DNA from: Rhodococcus zopfii NBRC 100606 = JCM 9919
GTDB lineage: Bacteria; Actinomycetota; Actinomycetes; Mycobacteriales; Mycobacteriaceae
NCBI RefSeq assembly: GCF_001895025.1
Contig: NZ_BCXI01000016.1
Location: forward strand, 1 to 64,000
DNA length: 64,000 nt
Direction: 5' to 3'
Below, piece by piece: positions 23,126 to 32,187 of the stretch; positions within the stretch are counted from its first letter, which is position 1, and each line of letters begins with the position of its first letter. Made by a program: the position numbers and the translations under genes. A model generated the notes under the pieces. The model was not told the DNA's origin. It searched no databases and saw nothing but the letters and a program-made list of their open reading frames with translations.

Positions 23126-24435
23126 GCGCGCTGCGGGCACAGGTGATGCGGGATCTCGCCCGCGCCCGTGCCCGCACGGCTGCGCTGACCGACCTCGATG
23201 CCGACGATCTGACGGCGCAGCATTCGCCGCTGATGAGCCCGCTCGTCTGGGATCTCGCGCACATCGCCAACCAGGAGGAACGCTGGCTGCTGCGCGAAGC
23301 CGCGGGATTGGACGCCGAGCGCCGCGACCTCGACGAACTGTACGACGCGTTCCGTCATCCGCGGGCCACCCGCAGCGGCCTGCCGTTGCTCGATCCGGGG
23401 CAGGCCCGCCGGTATGCCGACGATGTGCGGGCGCGCGTGTCGGAATCGTTGGAGCGCTGCAGATTCGACACCGAACTGACCCGCGACGGATTCGTGTACT
23501 CGATGATCGTGCAGCACGAGCAGCAGCACGACGAGACGATGCTTGCGACCCACCAGTTGCGTTCGGGGCCACCGGTGCTGTTCGCCCCGGACGCGCCGCG
23601 CACGGGACGTCCGGCCGAGACGGACGAGATCACCGTCCCGGCCGGTGAAGTCGAGATCGGTACGTCCACCGATCCCTCGGCGCTCGACAACGAACGGCCC
23701 GCGCATCGCGTGCAGGTGCCCGCGTTCCGCATCGACACCGTGCCGGTCACCAACGGCCGCTATCTCGAATTCATCGCCGACGGTGGGTACGACCGCCCCG
23801 AGCTGTGGAGCGAGGCCGGCTGGGAGCACCGAGTTCGTGCGGGTCTCGAGGCCCCGCAGTTCTGGACGTGCGAACACGACGGTACGTGGTGGAGTCGGCG
23901 GTTCGGGGTCACGGTCCCGGTGCAGCCCGACGAACCGGTGGTCCACGTGTGTTTCCACGAGGCGGACGCCTACGCGCGGTGGGCCGGTAAGAGGCTGCCC
24001 ACCGAAATCGAGTGGGAGACCGCTGCGCGGTGGAATCCGGGCGAGCAGCGCAGCACCCGATACCCCTGGGGCGACACCGATCCCGGTCCCGAACACGCGA
24101 ATCTCGGGCAACGGCACCTGGGGCCTGCGGTCGTCGGCGCGTATCCGGCGGGAGCGTCGCCGCTCGGGGTGCAGCAACTGATCGGTGACGTGTGGGAGTG
24201 GACGTCGTCGGGTTTCGAACCGTATCCGGGTTTCCGGGCGTTCCCTTATCGCGAGTACTCCGAGGTGTTCTTCGGCGGCGACTACCGGGTTCTGCGCGGT
24301 GGCTCGTTCGGCACGGACCCGGTTGCGTGCCGCGGAACCTTCCGCAACTGGGACCATCCGATCCGGCGCCAAATATTCTCCGGATTCCGTTGCGCCCGAG
24401 ACATACCCGTTCCACCGGACGTTGCGGATGTGTAG
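23122..24435 (+). CDS. egtB: Hercynine oxygenase / sulfoxide synthase EgtB
   Basis: Non-heme iron enzyme joining hercynine and gamma-glutamylcysteine with O2. 437 aa: an N-terminal DinB-like helical domain (about 1-150) supplies the iron ligands, His in WDLAHIAN and the HEQQHDE motif, and a C-terminal FGE-sulfatase domain (about 165-430) carries WEWTSSGF, LRGGSFG and SGFRCARD. GTG at 23122 overlaps the egtA stop, and the 3' end overlaps egtC by 8 nt. Confidence 0.95.
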   Translation: MSALRAQVMRDLARARARTAALTDLDADDLTAQHSPLMSPLVWDLAHIANQEERWLLREAAGLDAERRDLDELYDAFRHPRATRSGLPLLDPGQARRYADDVRARVSESLERCRFDTELTRDGFVYSMIVQHEQQHDETMLATHQLRSGPPVLFAPDAPRTGRPAETDEITVPAGEVEIGTSTDPSALDNERPAHRVQVPAFRIDTVPVTNGRYLEFIADGGYDRPELWSEAGWEHRVRAGLEAPQFWTCEHDGTWWSRRFGVTVPVQPDEPVVHVCFHEADAYARWAGKRLPTEIEWETAARWNPGEQRSTRYPWGDTDPGPEHANLGQRHLGPAVVGAYPAGASPLGVQQLIGDVWEWTSSGFEPYPGFRAFPYREYSEVFFGGDYRVLRGGSFGTDPVACRGTFRNWDHPIRRQIFSGFRCARDIPVPPDVADV

Positions 24436-25177
24436 GCACCTGGGCTACCTCGGTCCGGTGCGAACGGCACGGTCGCTGGTGACCGGCGGGCCGCACTCGC
24501 TGGTGCGTCAGTCGTGGGCGCCGAAGGACATGCGCGGCGGCGGTACCGTCAACGCCGACGGCTTCGGGGTGGCCTGGTGGACCCCCGACGGCGTCCCTGG
24601 CCGGTACCGGAGTGACAAGCCGATCTGGTCGGATCCCTTTGTGAACGAAGGGATGTCGTCGATCCGCACCGGCGCGATGCTCGCCGCGCTCCGCTCCGCG
24701 ACCGAGGGTATGCCGGTGGAGCGGTCCGCGGCCGCCCCGTTCACGGACGGCCGATGGGCGTTCAGCCTCAACGGCCGGGTCGTCGGCTGGCCCGGGACGC
24801 TCGTGTCGCTCGCGCAGCGGCTTCCGGTGGCGGAGCTGCTGCGACTCGAATCGCCCACCGACGCCGCGACACTGTGGATGCTGCTGCGGTCGCGTTTGCG
24901 TACCGACAGGCCGGAAGCGGCGCTCATGCGGCTCGTCCGCGATGTCCTCGATCTGTCCCCGCAGTCCCGGTTGAATCTGTTGCTGTGCAACGAATCGGGG
25001 CTGTGGGCGACCGCGTGGTACCACTCGTTGTGGGTGCTCGTCGACGAGCGCGTCGCGGTGGTGACCTCGGAACCGTACGACGATGATCCGCGCTGGAAGC
25101 AGGTGCCGGACCGGCATCTGGTCAGCGCCCGACCGGGACATCTGATCGTGTCCCCCCTGGAGGTCGCCAGCACATGA
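24428..25177 (+). CDS. egtC: Gamma-glutamyl hercynylcysteine sulfoxide hydrolase EgtC
   Basis: Removes the gamma-glutamyl group after the EgtB step. 249-aa class II glutamine amidotransferase with the N-terminal nucleophile Cys2 (MCRHLGYLG), exposed after Met removal, and NADGFGVAWW at about 39-48. The ATG lies inside the 3' end of egtB and the stop overlaps egtD (ATGA), so the operon is fully translationally coupled. Confidence 0.93.
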   Translation: MCRHLGYLGPVRTARSLVTGGPHSLVRQSWAPKDMRGGGTVNADGFGVAWWTPDGVPGRYRSDKPIWSDPFVNEGMSSIRTGAMLAALRSATEGMPVERSAAAPFTDGRWAFSLNGRVVGWPGTLVSLAQRLPVAELLRLESPTDAATLWMLLRSRLRTDRPEAALMRLVRDVLDLSPQSRLNLLLCNESGLWATAWYHSLWVLVDERVAVVTSEPYDDDPRWKQVPDRHLVSARPGHLIVSPLEVAST

Positions 25178-26130
25178 CCGTCGACGTCTATCTGACTCCG
25201 GCCGATCTCGACGAGGCGTTGCGTGCCGACGCCCGCCGCGGCCTGACCGCGACCCCGAAGTGGCTGTCGCCGACCTGGCTGTATGACGAGCGCGGCGGGG
25301 AACTGTTCGAACAGATCACCCGACTGCCCGAGTACTATCCGACCCGAACCGAACGGTCACTGCTGCAGGCTTTCTCAGCCGATATCGCGGACGCGATGCG
25401 GCCGGAGCTGCTCGTCGAGCTGGGATCGGGATCGTCGGAGAAGACCCGGTTGCTGCTCGACGCGCTCGCCCCCTACCTACACACCTATGTGCCGCAGGAC
25501 GTGTCCGAGGCGGCCCTGCAGAGCGCGGTGACCCGACTGTCCGCGGAATACCCCGACCTCACGGTACGCGGGGTGGTCGGGGACTTCACCGGTTCGCTGA
25601 GCCATCTGCCCGCCGGCGGCCGGCGCCTGATCGCGTTTCTCGGCGGCACGCTCGGGAACCTGGTCCCGGCCGAGCGGGCCGAGTTCCTGACCGGGCTCGC
25701 CGCGACCCTGGACAAGGGGGAGTGGCTACTGCTCGGCGTCGGGCTCGTGGTCGACCCGGAGATCGTCGTCCCCGCGTACGACGATGCGGCCGGGATCACG
25801 GCCGCATTCGACCGTAACGTGCTCCATGTGCTCAACCGACGGCTCGGCGCGAACTTCGAGCCGGACCGCTTCCGGCACGTGGCTCTGTGGGACGCGGACA
25901 ACGAATGGATCGAGATGCGGCTCGAGGCCACCGCGGCGATGACCGTGCAGATCCCCGGCCTGGATCTCGAGGTCTCGTTCGACGCAGGTGAGCAGCTACG
26001 CACGGAGATCTCCGCGAAGTTCCGGCTCGACGGCATCGCCCAGGAACTCACCGACGCGGGATTCGTCGTGCGCCATGAATGGGTCGACCCGGGCGCACGC
26101 TTCGCGCTGATCGGGGCGTCGCGCCGCTGA
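25174..26130 (+). CDS. egtD: Histidine N-alpha-methyltransferase EgtD
   Basis: SAM-dependent trimethylation of histidine to hercynine, the first committed step of ergothioneine synthesis. 318-aa DUF2260/Methyltransf_33 protein with VELGSGSSEKTRLLLDAL (SAM motif I, about 72-89), YVPQDVSEAAL and AFLGGTLGNL. N-terminal YDERGGELFEQITRLPEYYPTR is the family signature. Last gene of egtABCD. Confidence 0.95.
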   Translation: MTVDVYLTPADLDEALRADARRGLTATPKWLSPTWLYDERGGELFEQITRLPEYYPTRTERSLLQAFSADIADAMRPELLVELGSGSSEKTRLLLDALAPYLHTYVPQDVSEAALQSAVTRLSAEYPDLTVRGVVGDFTGSLSHLPAGGRRLIAFLGGTLGNLVPAERAEFLTGLAATLDKGEWLLLGVGLVVDPEIVVPAYDDAAGITAAFDRNVLHVLNRRLGANFEPDRFRHVALWDADNEWIEMRLEATAAMTVQIPGLDLEVSFDAGEQLRTEISAKFRLDGIAQELTDAGFVVRHEWVDPGARFALIGASRR

Positions 26131-26446
26131 GCCCGTTGCTACTGTGCGCTTTCCCTGTACTCGGCGACACCGCCCCTCGTGGGGACTGGACAACGCGACC
26201 CTATTTATATCATGATGAATAGGCGTCTGTGTGACGTGGATAACACGTAGTGAGAATGAGGTGAAGCGTGCCGTCCATCGGGCTGAGTGTGTAGCAGGTC
26301 CTGCATCCGGTCGGCCATTGGAGCGAACATCCGTCCACCGGTGGCCGGCATGATCACGTCGGTCTACTCAGGGACGGGAGTGAAGCTCCGTTCGGAGGCT
26401 GCGTACGGTGGCCGGGCGAGAACACACTCATGGAAGAGGGGGCGCA
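26131..26446 (+). promoter_or_regulatory. Intergenic region upstream of the GntR gene
   Basis: No gene is seen here. It contains an AT-rich patch unusual for this DNA (about 26200-26222) with a palindrome, and a second small palindrome ACGTG-GATAA-CACGT at 26234-26248. The promoter of the GntR gene probably lies here. Confidence 0.5.
26201..26222. promoter_or_regulatory. Operator candidate 1 of the GntR-linked cluster
   Basis: An imperfect palindrome with arms CTATTTAT and ATGAATAG (7 of 8 pairs) and a 6-nt centre. Its minus strand holds TTCATCATGA (26210-26219), the 10-mer found again at 27426 and 32892 before other units of the cluster. Confidence 0.5.
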
Positions 26447-27241
26447 ATGCCGAGAACTGGGGTGCGGCACAAGAGCAACGGAAATGAGGTCGGCGGGACA
26501 GGACGTGATGCAACGCTGCTGCGGCCGTTGAAAGCGGCCGAGATCGTCGCGCGGTCGATCGTGGGTGATATCAAGGTCGAAGGGCTGGAGCCGGGGGCGA
26601 GTCTTCCGGCCGAAGCGGCGATGCTGGAGAAGTATGGGGTCAGCCGTGAGTCGCTCCGCGAGGGGCTGAGGCTGCTCGAGGTTCAGGGGATGATCACCAT
26701 CCGGCGCGGGCCTGGCGGCGGACCCGTTGTGGGAACGGTCGATTCGGCGCATCTGGGCCGGGTTTCCGCTCTCTTCTACAACATGTCCGGTGCCACCTAC
26801 GGCGAGTTGTTCGATGCCTGGATCTGGGCGGAGGGCGAACTTGCTGATCGTGCGGCGCGCAATCCCGACGCCGCCCTGCGAGCGAGTGTGATGAAGCCGT
26901 TCGCCGACGAGGATTCCCACACCGAGCACGACGATCTGGACTCCTATCTGGAAGCGCACGCAGGGTTTCATCACGCGGTGGCCAGTCTGGCCGGAAACCG
27001 TGTTCTGGCACTGAGTCTCGAAACATACGGGCAGATCGTCGCTCATCATGTCGCAGTCGTCGACGACCCGCGGAAATTGAACGATGTCCTCATCGACGAT
27101 CATCTTCACATCGCCAAGGTGGTAATCGCCGGTCATCCCAGAAAGGCGAGTGAGCTGATGGAGGAGCACCTCCGTGGGGTAGTGGCGTACTGCCGTGAAC
27201 GGTTGAACAACTCGCTGGATTCTTCGGTGGAATGGCTGTAG
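26447..27241 (+). CDS. GntR-family regulator, FadR subfamily
   Basis: 264-aa regulator with an N-terminal winged HTH (about 30-90: LPAEAAMLEKYGVSRESLREGLRLLEVQG) and a C-terminal all-helical FCD-type effector domain (about 105-245), which normally binds a carboxylate through metal-coordinating His/Asp residues. The ATG at 26447 was chosen because GAAGAGGG precedes it. It heads a catabolic cluster on the same strand and is preceded by a palindrome sharing a 10-mer with two cluster promoters, so it likely represses the cluster and itself. Confidence 0.88.
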   Translation: MPRTGVRHKSNGNEVGGTGRDATLLRPLKAAEIVARSIVGDIKVEGLEPGASLPAEAAMLEKYGVSRESLREGLRLLEVQGMITIRRGPGGGPVVGTVDSAHLGRVSALFYNMSGATYGELFDAWIWAEGELADRAARNPDAALRASVMKPFADEDSHTEHDDLDSYLEAHAGFHHAVASLAGNRVLALSLETYGQIVAHHVAVVDDPRKLNDVLIDDHLHIAKVVIAGHPRKASELMEEHLRGVVAYCRERLNNSLDSSVEWL

Positions 27242-27584
27242 GCCCTTCCGGCACGTGACATTGCGTCACGTCGATTTCGACTGCTCTCCTTGCCCGGCCG
27301 TGAATTATCCTGCCGGGCATTCTCTTTGAAGAAGACTGGTCGGTCCGGAACCTACCCGGATCACCGCGCTGGGCGTCCCGAGCCCGGCCTCCCGAAATCT
27401 TCCTGGGCGACCCTTGACTTACGAGTTCATCATGAGCAATATAGTCGTTGTCGGAACCCAAGTGATCCCGGTCACTCGATGGGCCGGTTGCCGATTCCGC
27501 TCCGGCGGAGGCATCATTCCTACTTCTTTCGGACGAATAGTCCTTCGCATCAAGCTATTCCGCTGCAGCGCTCAGGAGGCGTAC
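27242..27584 (+). promoter_or_regulatory. Intergenic promoter region of the catabolic operon
   Basis: No gene. TTGACT at 27414-27419 with CAATAT 17 bp later (27437-27442) is a reasonable sigma-A promoter, and the 10-mer TTCATCATGA (27426-27435) lies in its spacer, where a bound repressor would block polymerase. The rest, including the long leader to 27584, shows nothing else clear. Confidence 0.5.
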
Positions 27585-28418
27585 ATGACACGGTTGGACG
27601 GCAAGGTTGCATTCATCACCGGTGCGGCACGCGGCCAGGGTCGCACTCACGCGGTGAAGCTGGCGCAGGACGGCGCGGACATCGTTGCCGTCGACCTGTG
27701 CAAGCAGCAGGACCGCCTGGACTACTCCCAGGGCACCCCGGAGGATCTCGAGGAAACGGTCCGCCTTGTCGAGAAGGAAGGCCGGCGGATCATCGCGCGC
27801 GCCGCGGACGTGCGGGATCTTGCGTCGCTCCAGGCGGTGACGGACGAGGCTCTCGCCGAGTTCGGTCGCATCGACATTCTCGTGTCGAACGCCGGCATCT
27901 CGAATCAGGGCCAGGTTGTCGGACTGTCCGACCAGCAGTGGTCCGACATCCTCGACACCAACCTCGTCGGCGCCTGGCATGCATGCCGCGCGGTGCTGCC
28001 CCAGATGATCGAGCGGGGCGAGGGCGGCTCCGTCGTTTTCGTGAGTTCCACCGTCGGATTGCGGGGCGCGCCGGGGCAGTCGCACTACGCCGCGTCCAAG
28101 CATGGGCTCCAGGGCCTGATGCTGTCGCTCGCCAACGAAGTCGGCCAGCACAACATCCGGGTGAACTCCGTCAACCCGGGCGCGGTCAACACCCCGATGG
28201 CGATCAACGAGAGCCTGCTCAAGATGTTCCTGCCGCATCTCGCGAACCCCACTGCGGACGACGCCGCCGACCTGTTCGCCCAGCTGACGCTGCTGCCGAT
28301 CCCGTGGGTCGAGCCCGAGGATGTCAGCAACGCAGTGGCATGGCTGGCGTCGGACGAGGCGCGCTACATCCACGGCGTGGCCATCCCCGTCGACGGCGGC
28401 CAGCTGGCCCGATCCTAG
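27585..28418 (+). CDS. Mycofactocin-coupled SDR-family oxidoreductase
   Basis: 277-aa short-chain dehydrogenase. The N-terminus GKVAFITGAARGQGRTHAV and AVDLCKQ, with a longer insert before the NAD-binding loop, is the pattern of mycofactocin-dependent SDRs that oxidise secondary alcohols with non-exchangeable nicotinamide. Catalytic SSTVG...YAASK (Ser/Tyr/Lys) and NAG motifs are intact. A good CAGGAGG precedes the ATG. First gene of the operon, ahead of the ferredoxin and P450, so it may oxidise the P450-made alcohol. No mycofactocin genes are in the window. Confidence 0.87.
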   Translation: MTRLDGKVAFITGAARGQGRTHAVKLAQDGADIVAVDLCKQQDRLDYSQGTPEDLEETVRLVEKEGRRIIARAADVRDLASLQAVTDEALAEFGRIDILVSNAGISNQGQVVGLSDQQWSDILDTNLVGAWHACRAVLPQMIERGEGGSVVFVSSTVGLRGAPGQSHYAASKHGLQGLMLSLANEVGQHNIRVNSVNPGAVNTPMAINESLLKMFLPHLANPTADDAADLFAQLTLLPIPWVEPEDVSNAVAWLASDEARYIHGVAIPVDGGQLARS

Positions 28419-28427
28419 GAGTCCACG

Positions 28428-28616
28428 ATGCCCAGAATCGCTGTCGACCACGACTACTGCCAGGCCCACGGACGCTGCTACGCACGGTTCCCCGAACTGT
28501 TCGATGCCGATGACGAAGGTCGGGCCGTCCTCCTCGGCGGAGGTGCAGTGCCGGAGAACGTCGATCCGGAAGAGATCGTCGCCGTGTGCCCCGAATCCGC
28601 AATCACTCTGGTGTGA
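28428..28616 (+). CDS. [3Fe-4S]-type ferredoxin
   Basis: 62-aa ferredoxin of the kind that donates electrons to cytochromes P450. Cluster residues follow CQAHGRC (C11, C17, with His14 where a fourth Cys would be) and a distal CP at about 54-55, the usual signature of a three-iron cluster. It lies 9 bp after the SDR and 14 bp before the P450 gene, so it is the likely direct P450 partner. Confidence 0.92.
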   Translation: MPRIAVDHDYCQAHGRCYARFPELFDADDEGRAVLLGGGAVPENVDPEEIVAVCPESAITLV

Positions 28617-28630
28617 AAGGGAATCCGAAC

Positions 28631-29860
28631 ATGACCGAACAGCTGACCCCCGAAGGACAGACGCGGACCGGATGTCCCGTCGATCTCTGGTCCGGTGAGT
28701 TCAACGAGAACTTCTGGCCCGAGATCAACCGGATGCAGGACTCCGACACGCTCGAGGTGCACATGCAGGGCGAGACGCCGTGCTACGTCGCCACCCGCTA
28801 CGAGGACGTCTTCAAGATCCTGCGGGACTGGAAGCGATTCTCGTCCGAGTACGGCGTCGCCATCCTGGGCGGCGACAACCGTTCCGAGGCTCCGAAGAAC
28901 GAGGGCCGCTTCCTGCCCGAAGACCTTGATCCACCCGCGCAGACGGACTGGCGGAAGCTGCTCAATCCTGAACTGACCGAAGAGAAGATGCGTCGCTTCG
29001 TGCCGACGTTCGCTGCGGCAATCGACGCGCTACTCGATGCAGGCATCGCATCGGGCCGCTTCCGCGTGATGGAGGACTTCCTCCGCCCGCTCCAGCTGCG
29101 GGCCGTCTTCACCAACCTTCTGCTCCTGGGCGATGACAGGATCGACGATTGGATGCGGTGGGCACACGACATCTTCGTTGCCGAGACACCCGAGGCGTCG
29201 GGTGAGGCCTACGTGAGTCTCTACTCTGCCATCGAGGAACTCGTGAAGGAACGGATGGCGAACCCCATCGACGGGGACCTCGTCAGTATGGTCGCCACCG
29301 TCGAGACGATCGACGGCCGCGAACCCACCCTCTCGGAGCGCATCGCAGTCGTCCTGCCGCTGTCGATCGCCGGCCTGGAATCCACCGGAACCGTCCTCGG
29401 CGGAACGATTCACCACCTGGCAACGCACCCCGACGACTGGGCCGAGCTTGTTGCCGACCCCACCCTGGTGTCCGACGCGGTCGAAGAAGGACTGCGGATG
29501 TTCGCGAATGTCACTGTTCTCCAGCGCACCACGACGTGCCCGGTCACAATCGGCGGAACCGAGCTGGACGAAGGTGCAAAGGTCTGGACGTCCTACAACG
29601 GCGCGAACCGTGATCCCCGCAAGTTCGACGACCCCCACACGTGGAACCTGCACCGCAAGGACAAGAACCACATTGCATTCAGCATCGGTCCGCATCGATG
29701 CCTCGGATCCAACTTCGCCCGTGTGATGATGACGACGGTCCTCGGGCGCATGGTCGAGCGCATGCCGAGATTTGCACTCTCCCAGGGACAGCCGATCGAG
29801 TACCACTCCATGCCGACCCGTGGCATCCACGAGTTCACCGTCGACGTCGTCCTGTCCTGA
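28631..29860 (+). CDS. Cytochrome P450
   Basis: 409-aa soluble class I P450 monooxygenase. The heme-binding motif FSIGPHRCLG places the thiolate at C357, the ExxR motif is EGLR in VEEGLRMFANV, and the I-helix oxygen-activation site is AGLEST at about 246-251, with Glu and Ser in place of the common Asp/Glu-Thr pair. It is cotranscribed with a ferredoxin, reductase and SDRs, pointing to hydroxylation of a hydrophobic growth substrate. The CYP family cannot be assigned by eye. Confidence 0.95.
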   Translation: MTEQLTPEGQTRTGCPVDLWSGEFNENFWPEINRMQDSDTLEVHMQGETPCYVATRYEDVFKILRDWKRFSSEYGVAILGGDNRSEAPKNEGRFLPEDLDPPAQTDWRKLLNPELTEEKMRRFVPTFAAAIDALLDAGIASGRFRVMEDFLRPLQLRAVFTNLLLLGDDRIDDWMRWAHDIFVAETPEASGEAYVSLYSAIEELVKERMANPIDGDLVSMVATVETIDGREPTLSERIAVVLPLSIAGLESTGTVLGGTIHHLATHPDDWAELVADPTLVSDAVEEGLRMFANVTVLQRTTTCPVTIGGTELDEGAKVWTSYNGANRDPRKFDDPHTWNLHRKDKNHIAFSIGPHRCLGSNFARVMMTTVLGRMVERMPRFALSQGQPIEYHSMPTRGIHEFTVDVVLS

Positions 29861-29908
29861 CACGCAGTTGCCCAACTGCGCCACCTCTACTTCCCCCCGA
29901 GGAACCCC

Positions 29909-30295
29909 ATGACAACCCCTCAGTCGCAGGAACTTCTCGATCTCGCCCTGGCCGTCGTCGACGCCTGGAACAGGGTCGACCTCGATGCTCTGCGTGAGCT
30001 CGTCGACGAGAACATCACCGTCGTGCATCAGAACCGCGGTGTCGCGGCGACCGGTCGCGATCTGATGCTCGAGACGGTCGAACAGATGAAGGCTGTCTTC
30101 CCGGACCGCTCGATCGGCGAGACCACCCGCTGGGCGGCCACCGGCAATTCGGTCATGCGCGAAACCACCTGGCAGGGCACCGCGACCGTCGACGTCCCGG
30201 GCTTCGGGCAGGCCGGCGAGTTCTGCAAGCTCAAGGTGCTGTCGATCATGTCGTTCCAGAACGGTCGCCTCACCGAATGGTGCGACTACGGATGA
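29909..30295 (+). CDS. NTF2-like (SnoaL-type) protein
   Basis: 128-aa NTF2-fold protein: helix LALAVVDAWNRVDLDALRELV, strands around ITVVHQNRG and a C-terminal LSIMSFQNGRLTEWCDYG. It resembles limonene-epoxide-hydrolase/ketosteroid-isomerase relatives in fold only. Placement between the P450 and its probable reductase suggests handling of a hydroxylated or epoxide intermediate, but this is inference. Confidence 0.8.
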   Translation: MTTPQSQELLDLALAVVDAWNRVDLDALRELVDENITVVHQNRGVAATGRDLMLETVEQMKAVFPDRSIGETTRWAATGNSVMRETTWQGTATVDVPGFGQAGEFCKLKVLSIMSFQNGRLTEWCDYG

Positions 30296-30372
30296 TGCGC
30301 ACGGTCCCGGTGTCCGGCTGTGTCGGCACCGGGCACCGTCCCTCCCCTGTTGTGTGAACCGGAAAGTGAACC

Positions 30373-31314
30373 ATGGATCTCGAACTGTGTGTGGTCGCGC
30401 GTCGCCTCGTCGCGGACTCCGTCGTCGAACTGACCCTCGCGTTGCCCGACGGCGGCGACCTACCCGGCTGGGAGCCCGGCGCGCACATCGATCTGCACGT
30501 CGGTGACCTGGTCCGGCAGTATTCCCTGACCGGCCTCGAGATCGTGCCCGACAAGTGGACCGTCTCGGTCCTTCGGGAACCGAGCAGTCGCGGCGGGTCG
30601 GACTACATCCACGACCACCTGGTCGTGGGCAGCCGTGTCGCTTCCGCAGGCCCGCGCAACCACTTCGCATTCCGGCCCGGTGCCGGGGGAGTGCTCTTCG
30701 TCGCCGGAGGAATCGGCATCACGCCGTTGCTGCCGATGATCGCCCGGGCGGATGAGGCCGGCGCCGACTGGCGCCTGGTCTATCTCGGGCGTGCCCGTAC
30801 CGGGATGGCGTACATCGACGACCTTGCGAAGTACGGCGACCGCGTCGAGATCCGGCCCGACGACGAGTACGGGATTCCGGATGTGGCCGCGCTGATCTCG
30901 GCCACCGCGCCAGGAACTTCGGTGTACACGTGCGGACCCGAAGGTCTGCTCTCCGCTCTGGAGTCGGTGTGCGCGTCGACGGAGACGCCGCGCCCGCTCT
31001 GCCTCGAGCGTTTCGTGCCGAAGGTCGTGGAGGCGGACGGACCCGACAGCGAGTTCGAGGTCGAGTTCGCCCAGAGCGGTCTGACAGTCGTTGTGCCCGT
31101 GAACCACTCGATACTCCAGGTTGCGGAGGACTCAGGTGTCGACATCATCTCCTCCTGCAGCGAGGGCACCTGCGGGACCTGTGAGACACCGGTTCTCGAC
31201 GGCACTCCGGACCACCGCGACTCGGTCCTGACGGCCGACGAGCAGGAATCGGGTACGACAATGATGCCCTGTGTCTCCCGGTCCAGGACTCCGAAATTGG
31301 TGCTCGACATCTGA
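30373..31314 (+). CDS. Phthalate-dioxygenase-reductase-type oxidoreductase (FNR + 2Fe-2S)
   Basis: 313-aa electron-transfer protein: flavin-binding beta-barrel with RQYSLTG at about 56-62, NAD-binding domain with FVAGGIGITPLLPM and YTCGPEGLL, and a C-terminal plant-type [2Fe-2S] domain with CSEGTCGTC and a distal Cys in MMPCVSRS. This order matches VanB/PDR reductases. In the operon it probably passes electrons from NADH to the ferredoxin or straight to the P450. Confidence 0.92.
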   Translation: MDLELCVVARRLVADSVVELTLALPDGGDLPGWEPGAHIDLHVGDLVRQYSLTGLEIVPDKWTVSVLREPSSRGGSDYIHDHLVVGSRVASAGPRNHFAFRPGAGGVLFVAGGIGITPLLPMIARADEAGADWRLVYLGRARTGMAYIDDLAKYGDRVEIRPDDEYGIPDVAALISATAPGTSVYTCGPEGLLSALESVCASTETPRPLCLERFVPKVVEADGPDSEFEVEFAQSGLTVVVPVNHSILQVAEDSGVDIISSCSEGTCGTCETPVLDGTPDHRDSVLTADEQESGTTMMPCVSRSRTPKLVLDI

Positions 31315-31357
31315 GCGCTATTCCACCACAACGCTTCCCCTTCCGACAGGAGATTCC

Positions 31358-32140
31358 ATGACCGCGGACACCACGACAGCCGGTGCATTGGCCGGCCAGC
31401 ACGCAGTGATCACCGGCGCGAGCGAAGGCATCGGCCTGGGCATCGCGGAATCAATGGTGCGCGCAGGAGCGCACGTGATGATCGCTGCCCGTCGCCGCTC
31501 GCAACTCGAGATCGCTCAGAAGGATCTGCGTGAACAGGCCGGCCCCGCCCAGCGGGTGGAGATCGCGGAGGTGGACATCCGGAAGCCGGAGTCGGTCGCA
31601 GCGCTCTTCGAGCGGGTGGACACGGTGTTCGGCGAGTTGAACGTGTTCGTCGCGAACGCCGGCAGCGGGTCGATGGTGAAGTTCCTCGACATGACCGAGG
31701 AGATCTGGCAGTCCACGATGGACCTGAACGTCAACGGGACGTTCAGGTCCTGCCATCAAGCCGCCACGCGGATGGCCGCGCGTGCCGACAAGTCCCGGAA
31801 TGCATCCATTCTCGTCGTCTCCTCGATTCGTGCACTGGGCACACGCCCGGGAACCATCCACTATGCGACGACCAAGGCCGGGTTGAACCAGTTCGTCCGC
31901 GTCGCCGCCTACGAGCTCGCGGAACACGGCGTGCGCGTCAACGCGTTGTCACCCGGCATCACCGCAACTCCGATGGCACTGGACCGGAATCCCGAGGTCT
32001 TCGAGAAGATGGCCGCGACGGTGCCGATGGGCCGCGCGGGCAGCGTCGACGATATGGGTGCGGCTGCGGTGTATCTCAGCGCAGCCGGATTCGTGACAGG
32101 CGTCAACCATATCGTCGACGGCGGCGAATCACTGTACTGA
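31358..32140 (+). CDS. SDR-family oxidoreductase
   Basis: 260-aa classical short-chain dehydrogenase: cofactor motif TGASEGIGLGIA (about 20-31), NAG in VANAGSGS, catalytic Ser in VVSSIRALG and YATTK for Tyr/Lys, C-terminal NALSPGITATPM and VDGG. ARRR after strand 2 favours NADP(H). A good AGGAGA precedes the ATG. It follows the reductase in the catabolic operon and overlaps the start of a decayed SDR region. Confidence 0.9.
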   Translation: MTADTTTAGALAGQHAVITGASEGIGLGIAESMVRAGAHVMIAARRRSQLEIAQKDLREQAGPAQRVEIAEVDIRKPESVAALFERVDTVFGELNVFVANAGSGSMVKFLDMTEEIWQSTMDLNVNGTFRSCHQAATRMAARADKSRNASILVVSSIRALGTRPGTIHYATTKAGLNQFVRVAAYELAEHGVRVNALSPGITATPMALDRNPEVFEKMAATVPMGRAGSVDDMGAAAVYLSAAGFVTGVNHIVDGGESLY

Positions 32141-32187
32141 TGAAATCGGGCCGGGCTCCATCACCCCGATCATGGACGGGTGTGGTC

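Noticed and set aside
26234-26248. ACGTG-GATAA-CACGT as the main GntR operator
   Set aside because: It occurs once only, whereas TTCATCATGA recurs at three relevant promoters; kept only as a note.
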